Part shown: positions 45,300 to 57,812 of the stretch, in pieces
Numbering within the stretch: position 1 is the stretch's first letter
Layout of the letters: each line of letters starts with the position of its first letter
From: Larix kaempferi
Lineage: Eukaryota > Streptophyta > Pinopsida > Pinales > Pinaceae
Assembly (NCBI GenBank): GCA_027924585.1
Contig: BSBM01001445.1
Coordinates: 1,054,001 to 1,118,000, forward strand
Direction: 5' to 3'
Length of the DNA: 64,000 bases
Notes under the pieces: model-generated
What the model saw: only the letters and a program-made list of their open reading frames with translations
Databases searched by the model: none
What the model was told of the DNA's origin: nothing
Translations under genes and position numbers: made by a program

Positions 45300-47963
45300 A
45301 AATTAAGTACATGATTAGTAATACTTCATAATCATCAAAAGATAACCCATTATGCATACAGATATCATTTACATAGTGATGCAACTATTTTGACCAATAC
45401 TTTGGCACAACACTTTCCCATATCCTGTATGCATACAGTGGCTATCTAGATGCCTTCCATCTCTACCAGAACATACTATCGAGAGTGTGCACAACTCTCA
45501 GCATGTCAGTAAAGAGGTTTCATTCTAGACAAGCAACAATGGAATGTTTGTCCAAACATATGCACATTAGTTGTATACTGTTCAATGCTCTATGAATGTT
45601 TACACTCAGCATTATATATTCTAGGAATACAAATATGCATGCAGGCAATATCATTACTATTTCAAATAGCAACTCAAATACTTATCTTTTATGTTTGTGT
45701 GGCTGCCTCCCGCTTGATCTTCTGTATGTCTTTTGAACTTCTATTCATTCTGTACCACTGTGCATGCTCAAGAGTCATCCTCATGATCTCATACACAAAC
45801 ATACACTCATTAGTATATTCTAAATGCTATCAAAACATTATAGTACTAAATAATCTTGAAAACGTATAGTCATGATTATAGTTAATAAACATTAGTATTC
45901 AAGATTTCAGGGAAGTCTTCTTTTACTCATGCATATCATTGATAAAAGATATAATATGCATAATCCCTTGATTACTAACTTTATGAATAAGCATAACCAA
46001 TCATTCCAAGTATACTTATATAAGGGATCCTAACACAAGGTAAGATTCATGGGAAACATACCTGGATTAGTATACCTACTTGGTTATGTACAACATACCT
46101 AAACAACCTCTTCAATGATTTAGAGATCCTGAGCTAGAACCTGCATGTCTCATAGGTTAAGCATAATATAACAAAGTCATACATACCTCGTAAGTAGAAC
46201 AAAGATTATGGATGAGTCTTTGTCTTCATGTTTTCATGGTCATGGAGCCTGATTTGTCTTTTGTGATGTACCTGTATCTTGTTAGCAGACAACCTCAACC
46301 TCACACAACACCATAATGCATTAGTACAATCATAAGTGTCAACACCCTAACCAATGAATATCTTCTATCATGCATTCATAATTTTGTTAAGGTGATACAA
46401 CAAATCTAAAATCAAGATTGTACTAACTGTAATAACATGAAGACAAACATACCATAAACTTAATCATGAACAAATCTCAAAACATACCTCGATGAGTCAT
46501 ACCTGTCGAGATCGCTTGTAATCTCCTTATGTAAAGCCTTAGCCTCATCTCCCTCTGAAACATGAACTCCTTCACTTATGTAGGTGACCAATCCATCTTC
46601 TTCTAGGATTAACCCTATCCACTTGATTTGCAAGAACTGGACCTGGAGCTGGATATGGGTTTGTCAGAGAAACCCCAAAAATTCAAACTTTGAATTTCAA
46701 ACTTCCGAAAGGATAGAGATATGCGCCTTGATGAGCTGATCAAACTGATATATTCAGAATTTGAAAACTGCAAAGTTTTACTCCTTAATTTTGCCTTTGA
46801 AACTTTTGGATTCACTGGACGTGACCCTGAACTGGGGTTTGATGAAGCCCACTCTTTTGCCCCATCAAAAAGTTTGATCCAAAGCTCTAAGCTTCTATTT
46901 TTCTGAGGAGCTTCCAGCCGTGGTCACAGATTTCAAAAATTCCCATTTTTACAGAAGCCCTAATTTTCCGCTTTTCTGATCAAAGTCCCGAACTAGGGTC
47001 TAATCAAGCCCGGCCTCCTGCCCAACCAAAAATTCTGATCTTGGTCTCTAAATTTCTATTTTTATGAGTAGCATCCATCCGTGGTCTCCGATTACAAAAA
47101 TTCCAACTTTCTCCAAAGCCCTAAATTCCGGAAGTCATGAATGAAGGTACCAAAAAATAATTCTGTTTTGACAGAAATATGTACCTGATTGTTTCTGGTG
47201 TAACTCTGAAATTTTTTGATCCACAGGGTCTGAAAAAGTTTCCTGAGATAGCCTGACCTGTTATCTTTCCATCCTGACAGGTCTGACCTCAATTGGATTC
47301 TCTGAGAGAGAGTTATGCCAAATGTCGCAACGTGACCTGTTTTGGGAAAATACAGGAGAGCGAACTTGTACGGCATGCCACGTGTCACTGTTTGACCTTC
47401 GGCCTCTGAAAAAGTTTTCTGAGATAGCCGGGCCTGTTATATTTCCATCCTGACAGGTCTGACCTCAATTGGATTTTCTGAGAGAGAGTTATGCCAAGTG
47501 TCGCAACGTGACCTGTTTATGGGATAATACAGGAGAGCGCACTTGTACGAAGTGCCACGTGTCACTGGTTCAACTTCGGCCTCTGAAAAAGTTTTCTGAG
47601 ATAGTGCAGACTGTGTACTACCTGTCACTTTTTATGAAATTTCATTTGGAGCTTCCTAGCCCAAGATATGACCTTTTTCCCAAGGTCACCTGATTTTGAC
47701 TCAGATCTGGAAGAGGCCGAAACCCTATATTGTACAGATCATAAATCACAAAGTACAACGAATTAGAGGTTTTCCTTTGGACACAAGGTACCTGGAGATT
47801 TTAGCTTCGTCCTGTAACAATTTCAGATCTGAAAAATTCTCCAAAACGGATTTATAGCGAAAGTGCTACGATGACTGGTTTTTGCTATGTAAAACCCTAA
47901 CCTTCAAATTGTCGTAAGTAAAGCAAGTGTCTTTAGTGCCATACCTTGTCTTCCTTCAGGTCA
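45300..47963 (-). other. 5' leader and exon-like region of element B, homologous to element A
   Basis: Collinear with 23200-26282 of element A. Shared blocks include TCTACCAGAACAT near 45465, the GTATGT donor-like sites at 46487, 46186 and 46061, and the duplicated GAGAGAGAGTTATGCCAA block (about 47225-47430 and 47430-47625). The ATG of the 24922 ORF in A is ATA here. No coding function assigned. Confidence 0.55.
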
Positions 47964-47975
47964 GCTCTGATACCA
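47964..47975 (-). promoter_or_regulatory. primer binding site, tRNA-iMet
   Basis: Minus strand TGGTATCAGAGC directly after the 5' LTR. Confidence 0.95.
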
Positions 47976-48525
47976 TGTTAAAATTCAATATGCTAAGACA
48001 GAAAATAGCAGCATTACATTCCATTTCACAATAATAGCATATACAGGATCACTGAAGAAACAACAAGCATAGCATAAACACAAGAGATAGAGATTTATCC
48101 TGGGAAACCCTCATGGGGTAGAAAACCCAGCAAAGCTTCCTCAATATAGATGACCAACAATATACAAAGATGCAAACCCTGAGCATAAGCTCCTTCTCCT
48201 CCATAGCAGACCTCTCCTCCACAAATGCGCCTTTCTCAAGTGAGTGAGTGTGTATAATGAGGAACACACCTCCTCTATTTATACACTACTCTGATATGTA
48301 TTTTACACAAGTACACGTAGGCTCGTATTTAACCAATAGGTTAAATACCCCACTACAACTAACTGGGCCGACCCCTACTAGGGAAGTCTAATAACCCGAG
48401 TTACCACATTCCGACGGAGGAATAAACATCTCCGGATATACAATAAGATCTTCACGGAGGAATGAAACATCTCCGGAATAATAAAGTACAAATATAATAT
48501 TCTTTGAAGTTACAATATCTCAACA
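47976..48525 (-). repeat. 5' LTR of element B
   Basis: 550 bp, essentially identical to 41321-41870. Confidence 0.95.
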
Positions 48526-48530
48526 AATTT
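48526..48530. repeat. target-site duplication AATTT (right)
   Basis: Matches 41316-41320. Confidence 0.9.
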
Positions 48531-51478
48531 CACTTTTTCCTTTCTATGGTATCATGCTAACATGCCTACACCATGTGAATGTCCCCACCTTTCTTGCATA
48601 AGTCCTCTTTGAGAAAATCTTAGTGCCAATAGGGCCAAGTGAGGCCTTGCTACTTGAAATGATTAACTATCTTGTATGTTGGATTGTGGAATTTAAATTC
48701 CCCAACTTAAAATTTGAAAAAATCTATCTCATTGGCTTGTGAAAATGTCATGGTGAAATCTACAAAAGTAAAGGCCCTAGTTATAATAGGATACATTGGG
48801 GCTAAGCTCTTCTTATGCTCTTTTAGCATGCCATTAGACATGAACTTCATTGTTTGATATGTTATTTCTATGATCACCAACATGTTTAAAACATTCTTAG
48901 GTAGGATGCATGAGCTATGGTTATTTCATAAATGAAAATATACTTACCATCATATTGCTCCACGTACCAATTTCCAATAGGTTTCAGCACCTCCAAAAAT
49001 TTCTCTAAGAAGCTCATGAAAGAATTTTCAAAAACTCAAGGATCCTAGTGTTTGAAGGTGAAATGACCACTGACCCCACTCCCCTTTATGAGGAAGGGAT
49101 TATTGGCATATAATAAGTACAGGTGTACCAATGCATGCTTGGAGGGTTTGACGTAATTCTTATGATGTGGACTAGAATCGTTTTATTAGATATTTTTCAT
49201 ACCAGAGACGAGAATGGAGGATGTATGGTGAGGTAAGGATAATTCACGATGTCATAATGCAAGGGAATTTGAAAAATTGTTTGATTATTTCCATTTTGAC
49301 AGAGAAAATGGAGGCGATTGGTGAATATTTCACTGACGTCGGTGTAAGACAATTCCATGGAATGATGAGCTTAACCTTCCAACAATCTTCTATAATGTTT
49401 TTTTGGTTTGGATTTCATATTTTTTAGTGAGTTTCCTTAGTTCTCAGTCACTTAGACATTGGTGTGGAACTCTATAGTGGGAGGGAGTGAAGAAGGATAT
49501 CTTGTGACTACGCTTGTGGCTTATATGGGATGGGGATGGACTAGAACTGAGATCTGTTGATGCCATGGCGATATCAAGGAGATATAAAGGTAGTGGGAGT
49601 GTGAAAATGGGTAGGCATATTCCTCGGTTGTAGAGGGATATCATAGAGGCTAAGGATATTTTCTTCAGAGATATCTTGGATGATACTCAATAGGTTCTTA
49701 GCAGTACTGAACAACAAATCAAGCAGGAGTAGGGGCAGCCATAAGAGATAGAGTCGTAGATGGAGTTGGAGGCATGGGTTCAAGATGTAGGTTCTTCAAG
49801 GATGTAGGACATCAAGAATTCTAAGACAATGCTACTGTACTTGCACATGAAAACTCTTTGAGGGAAGGAACTAACGGATATCCAAAGTTGAATAAATGAG
49901 TTACTTAGGAAAATGGAGGAGTGCCATGAGCTGAACAAGGACTAGATTCTTAAGATTAATTCCAATTTGAATTTCATTGAAATAACCATAAAGGAAATGA
50001 TAAACTACATCAATATTCTGGCTAATATCACCATTGGTATGGTGTTCAATCCCAATCCTTCTAAAGGAAAAACAAGCAAGACCCCTCTGGCTTCTAAGGT
50101 TCATGTAATTTTGATTCTTGGTTGTGGTTAGGATGATGTTCTATTTATTATACTTTTTATCATTAGTGATGATCTCTAGTATAATTTTTTCCTACCTTAA
50201 GGGTTCAAGTTTTAAAACTCAAAACTGTCATTGCTATGTTGTTCTTATATATTTGGGAACTATGATGACTGTGATAAATGGATAGCCTAGTTTACCTTAG
50301 GGCAAGGTAGGAATTTGAATTTTGTATATATTTTGTTTCTGAAAGTAATATAATGTTAGAGAGATTACAAAAAATGTCTTTTCAAAATCAAGCTCATAAT
50401 TTATTGCTAGAAATAATTTGCACGTGTGTTGGTAATACTTTGAATACATATGCTTCCATACATTTTGATATTGCACCAAACTAGGAGGGTGGAAAGGGTG
50501 CTCCGTGTTGCACAAATATAAGAAGCAACCTCTTAAAACTCAAATTGTCTCAAGTTCGAAGAATCACTTAGAATGTCAAAAATTAAATACAAAGAGGCAA
50601 GAAATTCACAAAAAGGGCCAAGAGGACATGACTCTAAGCCCATGAGAGATTAAACAAAGGTTAAATCGTTCATAAAAGTGCCAAAGAACTGCCAAGAATA
50701 TTTTCCGGGTGACCGAGTGCTTAAGACCATGAGCTAAAAGGAAAATCAACCAGCGGTGGAAGCAAAGGAGAGCATGGGACTACGGGAGGAACCAAGTGTT
50801 AAATCATAAAAGGGGCTATAATAAAACTGAGCATATCATGATGAGGATGCAACAAATCAATGTTGAATAGCCATATCACATTGTAAATATGAGAGGAAGT
50901 CAAAATCACCTCGAGGAGTTGTTGTCCTAAAACAAATAGGACACTCGGAAGATTTTGATTAGTAACGGCTCCCCGGAGCAATTTTCAAAACCACGCTAGT
51001 CCCGAGTTGTTACCACCATGGTTTGCAAGAAGCAGTCCCCGCCTATGATCACAAAAGCACAAAGAAGTCTTCCATGGTGGAAAGAGGATTCCAGTTTTCA
51101 CCCATGTGTACCACCCATGGATCAACATGTGTCAGGTGGGATTGGTGTCATCCTATGAAATCACCTTAAAACCACCCAATAATTGCACGCCAGCTATCAA
51201 ATTTCAAATTTGACTCGGCTGTTAAAAGGGAAATATTCAATCTTTTTATCATTCTATCATGATGAGAAGCAATAAAGATAGCCACATGAATGTATCTAGA
51301 AGTTGAGTCAACATCACCGCTCAGTACACAAACACATTTGCAATCATTTTACCATTCGAGTTATTTTCTAGTATCCTCTTCATCTTTTACCTCTGCATAA
51401 ATAATAAATTTCCACCCTACTAGTAACTTTTCCACCTCTGTTCATTTACACATCGTCCCAACAATAATTTTACATATG
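48531..51478. other. non-coding host sequence, nothing firmly recognised
   Basis: Only short frames. A plus frame around 49890-50105 (LLRKMEECHELNKD, NIAITIGMVFNPNPSKG-like) could be a relic of a coiled-coil gag linker, but I cannot assign it. The rest up to 51478 may include the leader or LTR of the gag-like element that follows; no LTR boundary was found. Confidence 0.25.
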
Positions 51479-53301
51479 TCCTCCTCATTCAAAAATAAGC
51501 CTCCAAAATCCAAATACGTGGAGGATGAGCACCTGTAAGACCATGATGCAAAAATTTTTGACACCATTACAACTACTTCCATCCTCCACCGCACTATTCA
51601 TGAATCTAAATCCAAAAATGATGCCAACCAAGATCCCTTCCATCTCTAGGAAACAAATCTAGCCTGAATTGTTTTCCCTCATACTATGTATTTTCCCAAA
51701 TTTATCAACCGGTACTCAATGTAGTACTCACCAAAAAAACAAGTTATCATATCCTCAGACTACTCCAAACCCTTATGTATAATATATGGATATGCCATGG
51801 AGAAGATGTTATGTTTCCCATATATTCTTATGATACAACCCTTGGATGAAGAAACCCTTTCCCCATCTTATCAAGCCGCATATTGAAAGAGACCATTTAT
51901 TATCCCAACACCTAAAAGAAGGGTTTCCAATCCCCTCTGCACCTCCTCCCTATGAAAGTGTAAATTTCTCAGAATATTCAAAGATTTCTATCACCCTAAT
52001 TCGCACCATACTGGGGTATTATGATAATAAATTCGTTGATGAGACAATCCTAGATTTGACCTCTATAACTACCTATCTAAATCCATTCACAATCGAGTCA
52101 CTAATTTAGCTACTTTGGAGAGTTTTAGATACCCATCCTACCTATTATGCATGTTCTTATATATGAACTATGAGCATGTTAAAGTCTAGATCCAGGAGTT
52201 AGATATTAAGTTAGAAACCAATTGCCAGTGTATACTTGGATAGATATGATTTTGAAGAAGCCCAATAACTAGAATTTTAAAAAATTTACAAACAAGGTTA
52301 TGGAAATAACTTACTCATTGCTGCATGATGCATATTCCCCTAGATTTCTCCCATAATATCAAAGGCTTGTGCAGCTAATTCATGATTGTATAGTAGGCGA
52401 TGCTTTTTGTATGAAGATTATAGTTTTTTTAAGGATATATGGATTTTAAGATGAACCATACAAGCTACCTTCCTTTCTAAATCCAAGTGTTTTCCATGGA
52501 ATATGTCAAACAAAGATTTATCTTTAACCAAGTTCACTTTGTGAAATGCAAGCATCACCAAACTTTCTTGCTACTTAAGGATGTATTACATTTCTTGGTG
52601 AAGACTACAAAAACCCTCTCTTATGGGGAATGTCTGTTGAAGTAGTTGGGTCTAGAGAAAACAGAAAATGGCCTAATGACGCTCACCAGGTTATTTCTAA
52701 GTTGAGGGATGAAAAGAAGAATTATGAAAACAATTGTATTCCTCGGCCTGATCGGGAGAAAATAGCAAACATGTTGACTTGGGAGCAAGTCCTAGTATCC
52801 TAGAGAATTTCTACAGACCAGAACATTGCAGAGTCATAAATAGGATAGAAAAGAGCATATGAAGAATCACAAGCATATATGGACATAGATGAAGTTAGGT
52901 GAATCCACCAAGCAAAAAGGCCAAAGTTGGGGAGGAAAAAGAAGTAGAGAAAACCACATTTTCACATGAACCAAATGAGGGGCTATCAAGTGAGATAGCT
53001 AAATTATTGGAACAAAAACTAGTCAGGAAATACCTACCACCTGTTGCATTCACACATTACCCCTCCTTTGAGTTTCAAGTACATCAGATACAATAGGTGT
53101 CTCCTTCTGCAGGACAACACAAGTAAATGGTATGAGCTGAGAAATCACAGGAAGACATGATGCAGGCTAGAATTGGATTTTACTCTGTGATAAGGAAATA
53201 CAAAGTCGATGGTTTGAGCCCTCCACTGAGGCTCATCATTAGGACTGAGGAATTTTTACTCCAAACCTCCATACCAAATATGTGGGTATAAGGAGGCTAA
53301 G
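51479..53301 (+). pseudogene. gag-like ORF of an old LTR element, 5' part
   Basis: Starts at an ATG (MSSSFKNKPPKSKYVEDEH) and is readable with stops and frameshifts: ILHRTIHESKSKNDANQDPF, YAMEKMLCFPYILMIQPLDE, a Lys/Glu-rich stretch KKAKVGEEKEVEKTTF (52910-52960), LEQKLVRKYLPPVAFTHYPS, and GFYSVIRKYKVDGLSPPLRL (about 53165-53230). No zinc knuckle or protease is seen. The frame is broken at 53301 by a 7.85 kb insertion and resumes at 61189. Assignment as gag is inference from composition and position. Confidence 0.4.
53263..53301 (+). repeat. 39-bp direct repeat, left copy
   Basis: Begins AAACCTCCATACC and ends AGGAGGCTAAG; an exact copy lies at 61150-61188. It flanks the insertion 53302-61149. 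Confidence 0.9.
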
Positions 53302-53585
53302 TGTTGTGAGGAAAATGCACCTATAGTTCAGGGGAGAAACTACCAACTTACAGGTATGAAAGATAGACCTACAAATGTTCTGCAAGTGCAACTAGTAAGA
53401 AAAGATATTTAAGGTTATAAAGGTGAGTACCTTATTAAGAAGGTTGATCCAAGATTTCCCTTCCTTGCTCTTCAATGCTATCCAGTATCGCAATGCCCAC
53501 ACCTACAAAACTACTTGATACCTTTCTCAAATACATTTGACTACATATATAAGACTGATATCCATGACATAATAAGACATCAAGG
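53302..53585 (-). repeat. LTR end, inverted copy
   Basis: Reverse complement of about 58679-58962 with few differences. It ends (minus strand) CCTCACAACA at 53302. Homology stops after CATAATAAGACATCAA at 53585. Confidence 0.85.
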
Positions 53586-53935
53586 AATGGCCGACTCATG
53601 AGATCAAGGCAACTGCAGAATGGCCGACACAGGTTATATCCTTGAACAGTGAGCACGACACAAGAGTGACTTAGGCAGCTTTGAACACAAAGAAACCATG
53701 ATGCAAATCTACAATGTAGGAGACATTAAGAGATTCTCCATATGATTGGAAGACTAACCAAATGGAGGAGTAAGAACTCTGAGATCAGGTTTATCCTAAG
53801 GCCAACACTAGAACCCAACTTGTTTGATAGACTCAAAACAGGTGCTTTGTTCAAGGAGATAGTTGACTTGCTGCCATCATATTGAAAGATATTTTAACAT
53901 TCTTCCCTTTCCTTTCCTTTTTCATTTTTTAATGA
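53586..53935 (+). other. short plus-strand coding-like fragments, unassigned
   Basis: Readable pieces include RFILRPTLEPNLFDRLKTGA and LFKEIVDLLPSY before a stop near 53884. No family recognised. Confidence 0.2.
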
Positions 53936-54478
53936 GCTTGACAAAGAACTAAAGTATGCTCGATGGTATTTTCATATTTAAGGAGTCTGAAAAACCTAGA
54001 AGAAAACTCCATACACCTATCCATGGATTTTATATCGAGCCCAGATTGGTCTGTGCTCGGCGGTGTTTTCTTGCTTATAGAGTTGAAAAACTTAAACAGT
54101 CCTCTGTCAACCATCTCGTGGATTTCACATCGAGCCTGAGTAGGTGAATGCTCGCTTGGTGTTTTCACATTTTGAGAGTTTGAAAACCCTAAAGATGACT
54201 CCAAAGGTCCTTTTTCGTAAAGTTAGTCTCCTTCCCTGAAAAAGTGTAAAATAATGGAAGAAGAACTCTTCTAGTGCATACCAGAGCATACCTAGAGTAT
54301 ACCTTTTCCGTAAATTATCCACTAAGGCCTGGAAAAGGGGTAATTCTATACCTAAGTGGATGTCAATTCAGTTATTTTAACGAGCCCAAAAAGACAACTA
54401 TGCTCGGAAAACTTTTCCTATTTAAGGAGTTTGAAAAGGGCTTAAAAGAACTCCATAGGGATCTTTTCCGTAAAGGTT

Positions 54479-55024
54479 TAACGAGCTCGAAAAAGTAAAC
54501 TCATGACCTCCTTACTGTTTTTAACGAGCTCAAAGGAGATAGAAAAATGCTCAGAACTTCCTTACTATTTTTAATGAGCTCGAAATGAAGATGAAATAAA
54601 TGCTCAAAACCTACTTATTGTTTTTAATGAGCTCGAAGTAAAGGTAGAAGAATGCTCATAACCTAATTACTATTTTTAATGAGCTCGAAGTAAAGGTGGA
54701 AGAATGCTCGTAACCTACTTACTGTTTTTAACAAGCTCGAAATAAAGGTGGAAGGATGCTCATAACCTACTTACTATTTTTAACGAGCTCGAAGTAAAGG
54801 TGGAATAATGCTTGTAACCTACTTACTGTTTTTAATGAGTTCGAAGTAAAGGTGGAAGAATGCTCATAACCTACTTACTGTTTTTAACGAGCTCAAAGTA
54901 AAGGTGGAAGAATGCTCATCACCTACTTATTGTTCTTAACGAGCTCGAAGTAAAGGTGGAAGAATGCTCATAACCTACTTACTGTTTTTAATGAGCTCGA
55001 AGTAAAGTGGAAGAATGCTCAAAA
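54479..55024 (-). repeat. tandem array, 52-bp unit, about 10-11 copies
   Basis: Unit marked by TTTTTAACGAGCTCGAAGTA, AAGGTGGAAGAATGCTCA and TAACCTACTTACTG. Older, more diverged relatives of the unit extend left to about 53935 (GCTCGATGG, GAGTTTGAAAA blocks). It lies downstream of the protease ORF in the element's own orientation. Confidence 0.9.
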
Positions 55025-55514
55025 AGGGAGGAGACGAGTGTTAGGGACATGCAAAACTAGCTCCAAGTGCATGGAACAAAGATATCCCTAATGCAAGGAA
55101 CATGAGCAAGATAAGGACACTCAGGGTGTGTATCCTCTAGGTATAAGGTGTCAAATTGCGAAGGCATAATGATACAGGGATTAGCGGAAATGAGATCAGA
55201 GATGGAGGATTATATAACGAGCTAAAAGTGTGCAAGCTGGCATCAAGCTCATTAGCGCAAGAATGATCATAACAGATGCATATGCAACTCGAACATGAAG
55301 ATGGGAGCCTTATTAGGGATGGCCAGAAATACATGAGGAAGAAAGATATGAGGCTTCTTCTCAAAGTCATGGTAAATCTAAAAAGGCTCTCGAGCCTATG
55401 ATAAAAACTCAGCATGGGCACCAAAATGGCATAAGGGTGCTGGCTAGGGTGACCCATGTTGGGTAGGCTCTGCTGTCGAATTGGTGCACAATGCATAAAG
55501 AAATGGCTAACACA

Positions 55515-57785
55515 CTAATATCCAAGAGGCTCGACCCTATGGCGAATTCGTATGGAAAACGATTCAAATGCAGCATAACAGCGGGGAAGCCTAAACCTAT
55601 ATGCAAGGTTCCGAATATACCTGACATGGTCACACAAGGTGTCGAAAAGGACCAGTAAGCAAGTATAAATCCAGCTAAGAATCTTGTCTCCAAGAAACAT
55701 TAGTACCAAGATCATATCTAAAACATATGTAAAGAAAGACTCGACACAAGTCACTGTGGTAGAAATACTTTCAATGTTGCTATCATCAACAACGGGCATA
55801 AACAAGGAAGAGTTTTCAAAAGAAGACTCTATGGTACCCAAGCCCGAGGACTTACAGTCAACAAGATCGACTTCAGGATGAAGATCAAAGTTGAAGGACA
55901 TGATGGAATATGCAGAAACAAGTTCATCATCACGGGAGTTGAAAATTCTAGAATTAGAATCAAACTCAGCAGGAACATCGATTTGCAGATATATAGGAGA
56001 GTCCAAAGACTCAACAGTAGGAAGATCAGAATTTAAGGTCAAACCAGGGCTGTACATAACTGGGAATGGATCGACATCCAAATGAATGGTAGACTGTACT
56101 ATGGACTCTAGGAAAACTTCATCGGAAGGAAGTATATCGTCCCAGTTAGAACACATATCTAAACATTCGAATGGAGGTGTCACTTGGTCAAAAGCTGGGA
56201 CTAAGTCCTGAGAAGGTAAGCATGAACTCAGATACTTCTTCTCAGTAGCAGTTGAACTCAAGGAGCAATATGACACATAAGTCCTATGTGACATAGCAGT
56301 GCATAATGATGAGGGATTTGACTGGTCTACAGTTGGGTAATAAGGAGGATCAACGAATGCAAGCTGGTCGATAGTGACGATGCTTTTATTATGAGGAAAA
56401 TACATCACACGAAAGAGCGTAGACACCACAACATGCATAGCATAAACGTAATCATGCCTGAGGATCATATCAAAGTCCATAGGGTCCTTTAAAACTATAA
56501 AATCAACTATTATTGTTTTTCGGCCCAAAGTAACAGGTACCTGACGGAGGAATCCAATCGGTTCACTAGGTCTTCTATCGAAGGTCAACGACCAATTAAC
56601 AGTTGGAATAACATTAGGGAAACCCAAATCTCTCCAAGAATAAGTGGATAATATACTAACAGAAGCTCCTTCATCTACAATGCATCGATCAACCGTATGG
56701 TTCCCGATATCAACCTTTATCTGGAAAGGTTTCGAAGAAGGAAGACGAGCTTTGGCTAGACTATTCCAATCAAAGGAAACAATCCTAGGGCTTGGTAGGG
56801 GTTCACATGTTACAGATGAAGTGCCCCCTTTTTCAGGAACATCCAAACTAGTAATGCAGAAGAATTATGCAGTAGGTGCATCAATCTTTGCAGGACTGAT
56901 GGGATCGGTCGAAGATTGCATCGATTTGATCACTTCACTCTCTGAAGGAAGAGTGGGGTTGACCAAATATTGCATTGGTTCAATCACTTTATCAACCAAA
57001 GGTTGATCTGACTGTATGGAATCTATAGACAACTCAGGAATAGAAGTTCTTTCAGACATGGACCACACTCTTCGTGCCTCTGGAATGGCATGGCATTGGT
57101 GAGTAAGGTGATCTCCCTTACAAAGTTTACAAGGGAGCTTTGGTTTACGTCCTATAGGTCGAGACTCCTTTACAATGTCAGTACTCTCAGCATGACTAGC
57201 ATTGGATGATAGTTTACCCCCGGCATGACTACCAGTGGCTGGTTGCTCAGAAGTAGAAGACTTTTGAACTAAGGACCACACTTTTTGCACTTCTGGAAGT
57301 ACAGGGCACAAGTAAGTAAGGTGGTCTCCCTCACAAAACTTGCAAGGGAACTTATACTTCTGTTTATTGGGTTTGTTGGAAATGTCAACTCCCTCAGCAT
57401 GACTTGCAGTGGATGATATGGTGTCTCCAGTATGACTCACAGGAACTAGTGACTTGTCATTAATATGACTAGCAGCGATCAATGACGTGTTCTCAACATG
57501 ACTGACAATGGTTGAAGACAAAATTTCAGTGTGATTTTCAGTGACTAAAATTTTTCTCCTAGCATGACCTCCAGAGGCTGGGTAGGTGCCCCCTGCATGA
57601 TTTGCAGAGGTAGGGTGCTTTCCCAAAGCATGATTTCCAGAGGCTGGGTTGCTGCCCCCTTGTTTTGGCATCTTCTTCCTATTCTTCCCCCATCTATTCC
57701 TTTTAGACTGTTGGTTACTAGTATTGCTACTTTCGCCACATGAGGTAGAAAGAGGAGGAGAAGATGTTACTGAAAAAAAAGGCAT
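55515..57785 (-). CDS. gag C-terminus and aspartic protease polyprotein without RT, one in-frame stop
   Basis: Two frames, 57785-56865 and 56846-55515, are in the same phase with one stop (56867-56865) between. The frame stays open upstream to the LTR junction at 57812, so gag is truncated there. The gag part is Ser/Asn/His-rich with a repeated ASHAG/SNHAG-like motif and two CCHC-like knuckles (CKFCEGDHLTYLC, CKLCKGDHLTHQC) spaced about 70 residues apart. The protease part has DEGASVSILSTYSW (active Asp at residue 58 of the second frame), GFLRQVPVTLG, VLKDPMDFDMILRHDYVYAM. The last 75 residues are hydrophobic then basic (LDMILVLMFLGDKILSWIYT, LLVLFDTL). No RT, RNase H or integrase follows. 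Good preservation suggests a recent non-autonomous element. Confidence 0.7.
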
Positions 57786-57812
57786 AGGGTTCTGATGCTC
57801 TTGATTTGAGGT

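Larger units (their letters stand above)
41321..48525 (-). mobile_element. element B: complete non-autonomous Ty1/copia element, 7.2 kb
   Basis: Two 550-bp LTRs (41321-41870, 47976-48525) appear identical except for one site I noticed (CCTGAG against CCCGAG), with the duplication AATTT, so the insertion is very recent. The minus-strand order is LTR, iMet PBS, leader and exon-like region homologous to element A, decayed RT/RNase H, tandem arrays different from those of A, polypurine tract, LTR. It lacks readable gag, protease and integrase and depends on other elements. Confidence 0.9.

Noticed and set aside
53263-53585. Reading the left flank and inverted LTR end as one continuous plus-strand coding region
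   Set aside because: An open frame does cross 53302 (for example YQICGYKEAKCCEENAP), but the same 284 bp ends an LTR followed by a PBS at 58966, and the host frame resumes better at 61189.
55409-55693. Hydrophobic minus-strand ORF of 94 codons overlapping the end of the protease ORF
   Set aside because: Off-phase relative to the gag-protease frame, no recognised motif.
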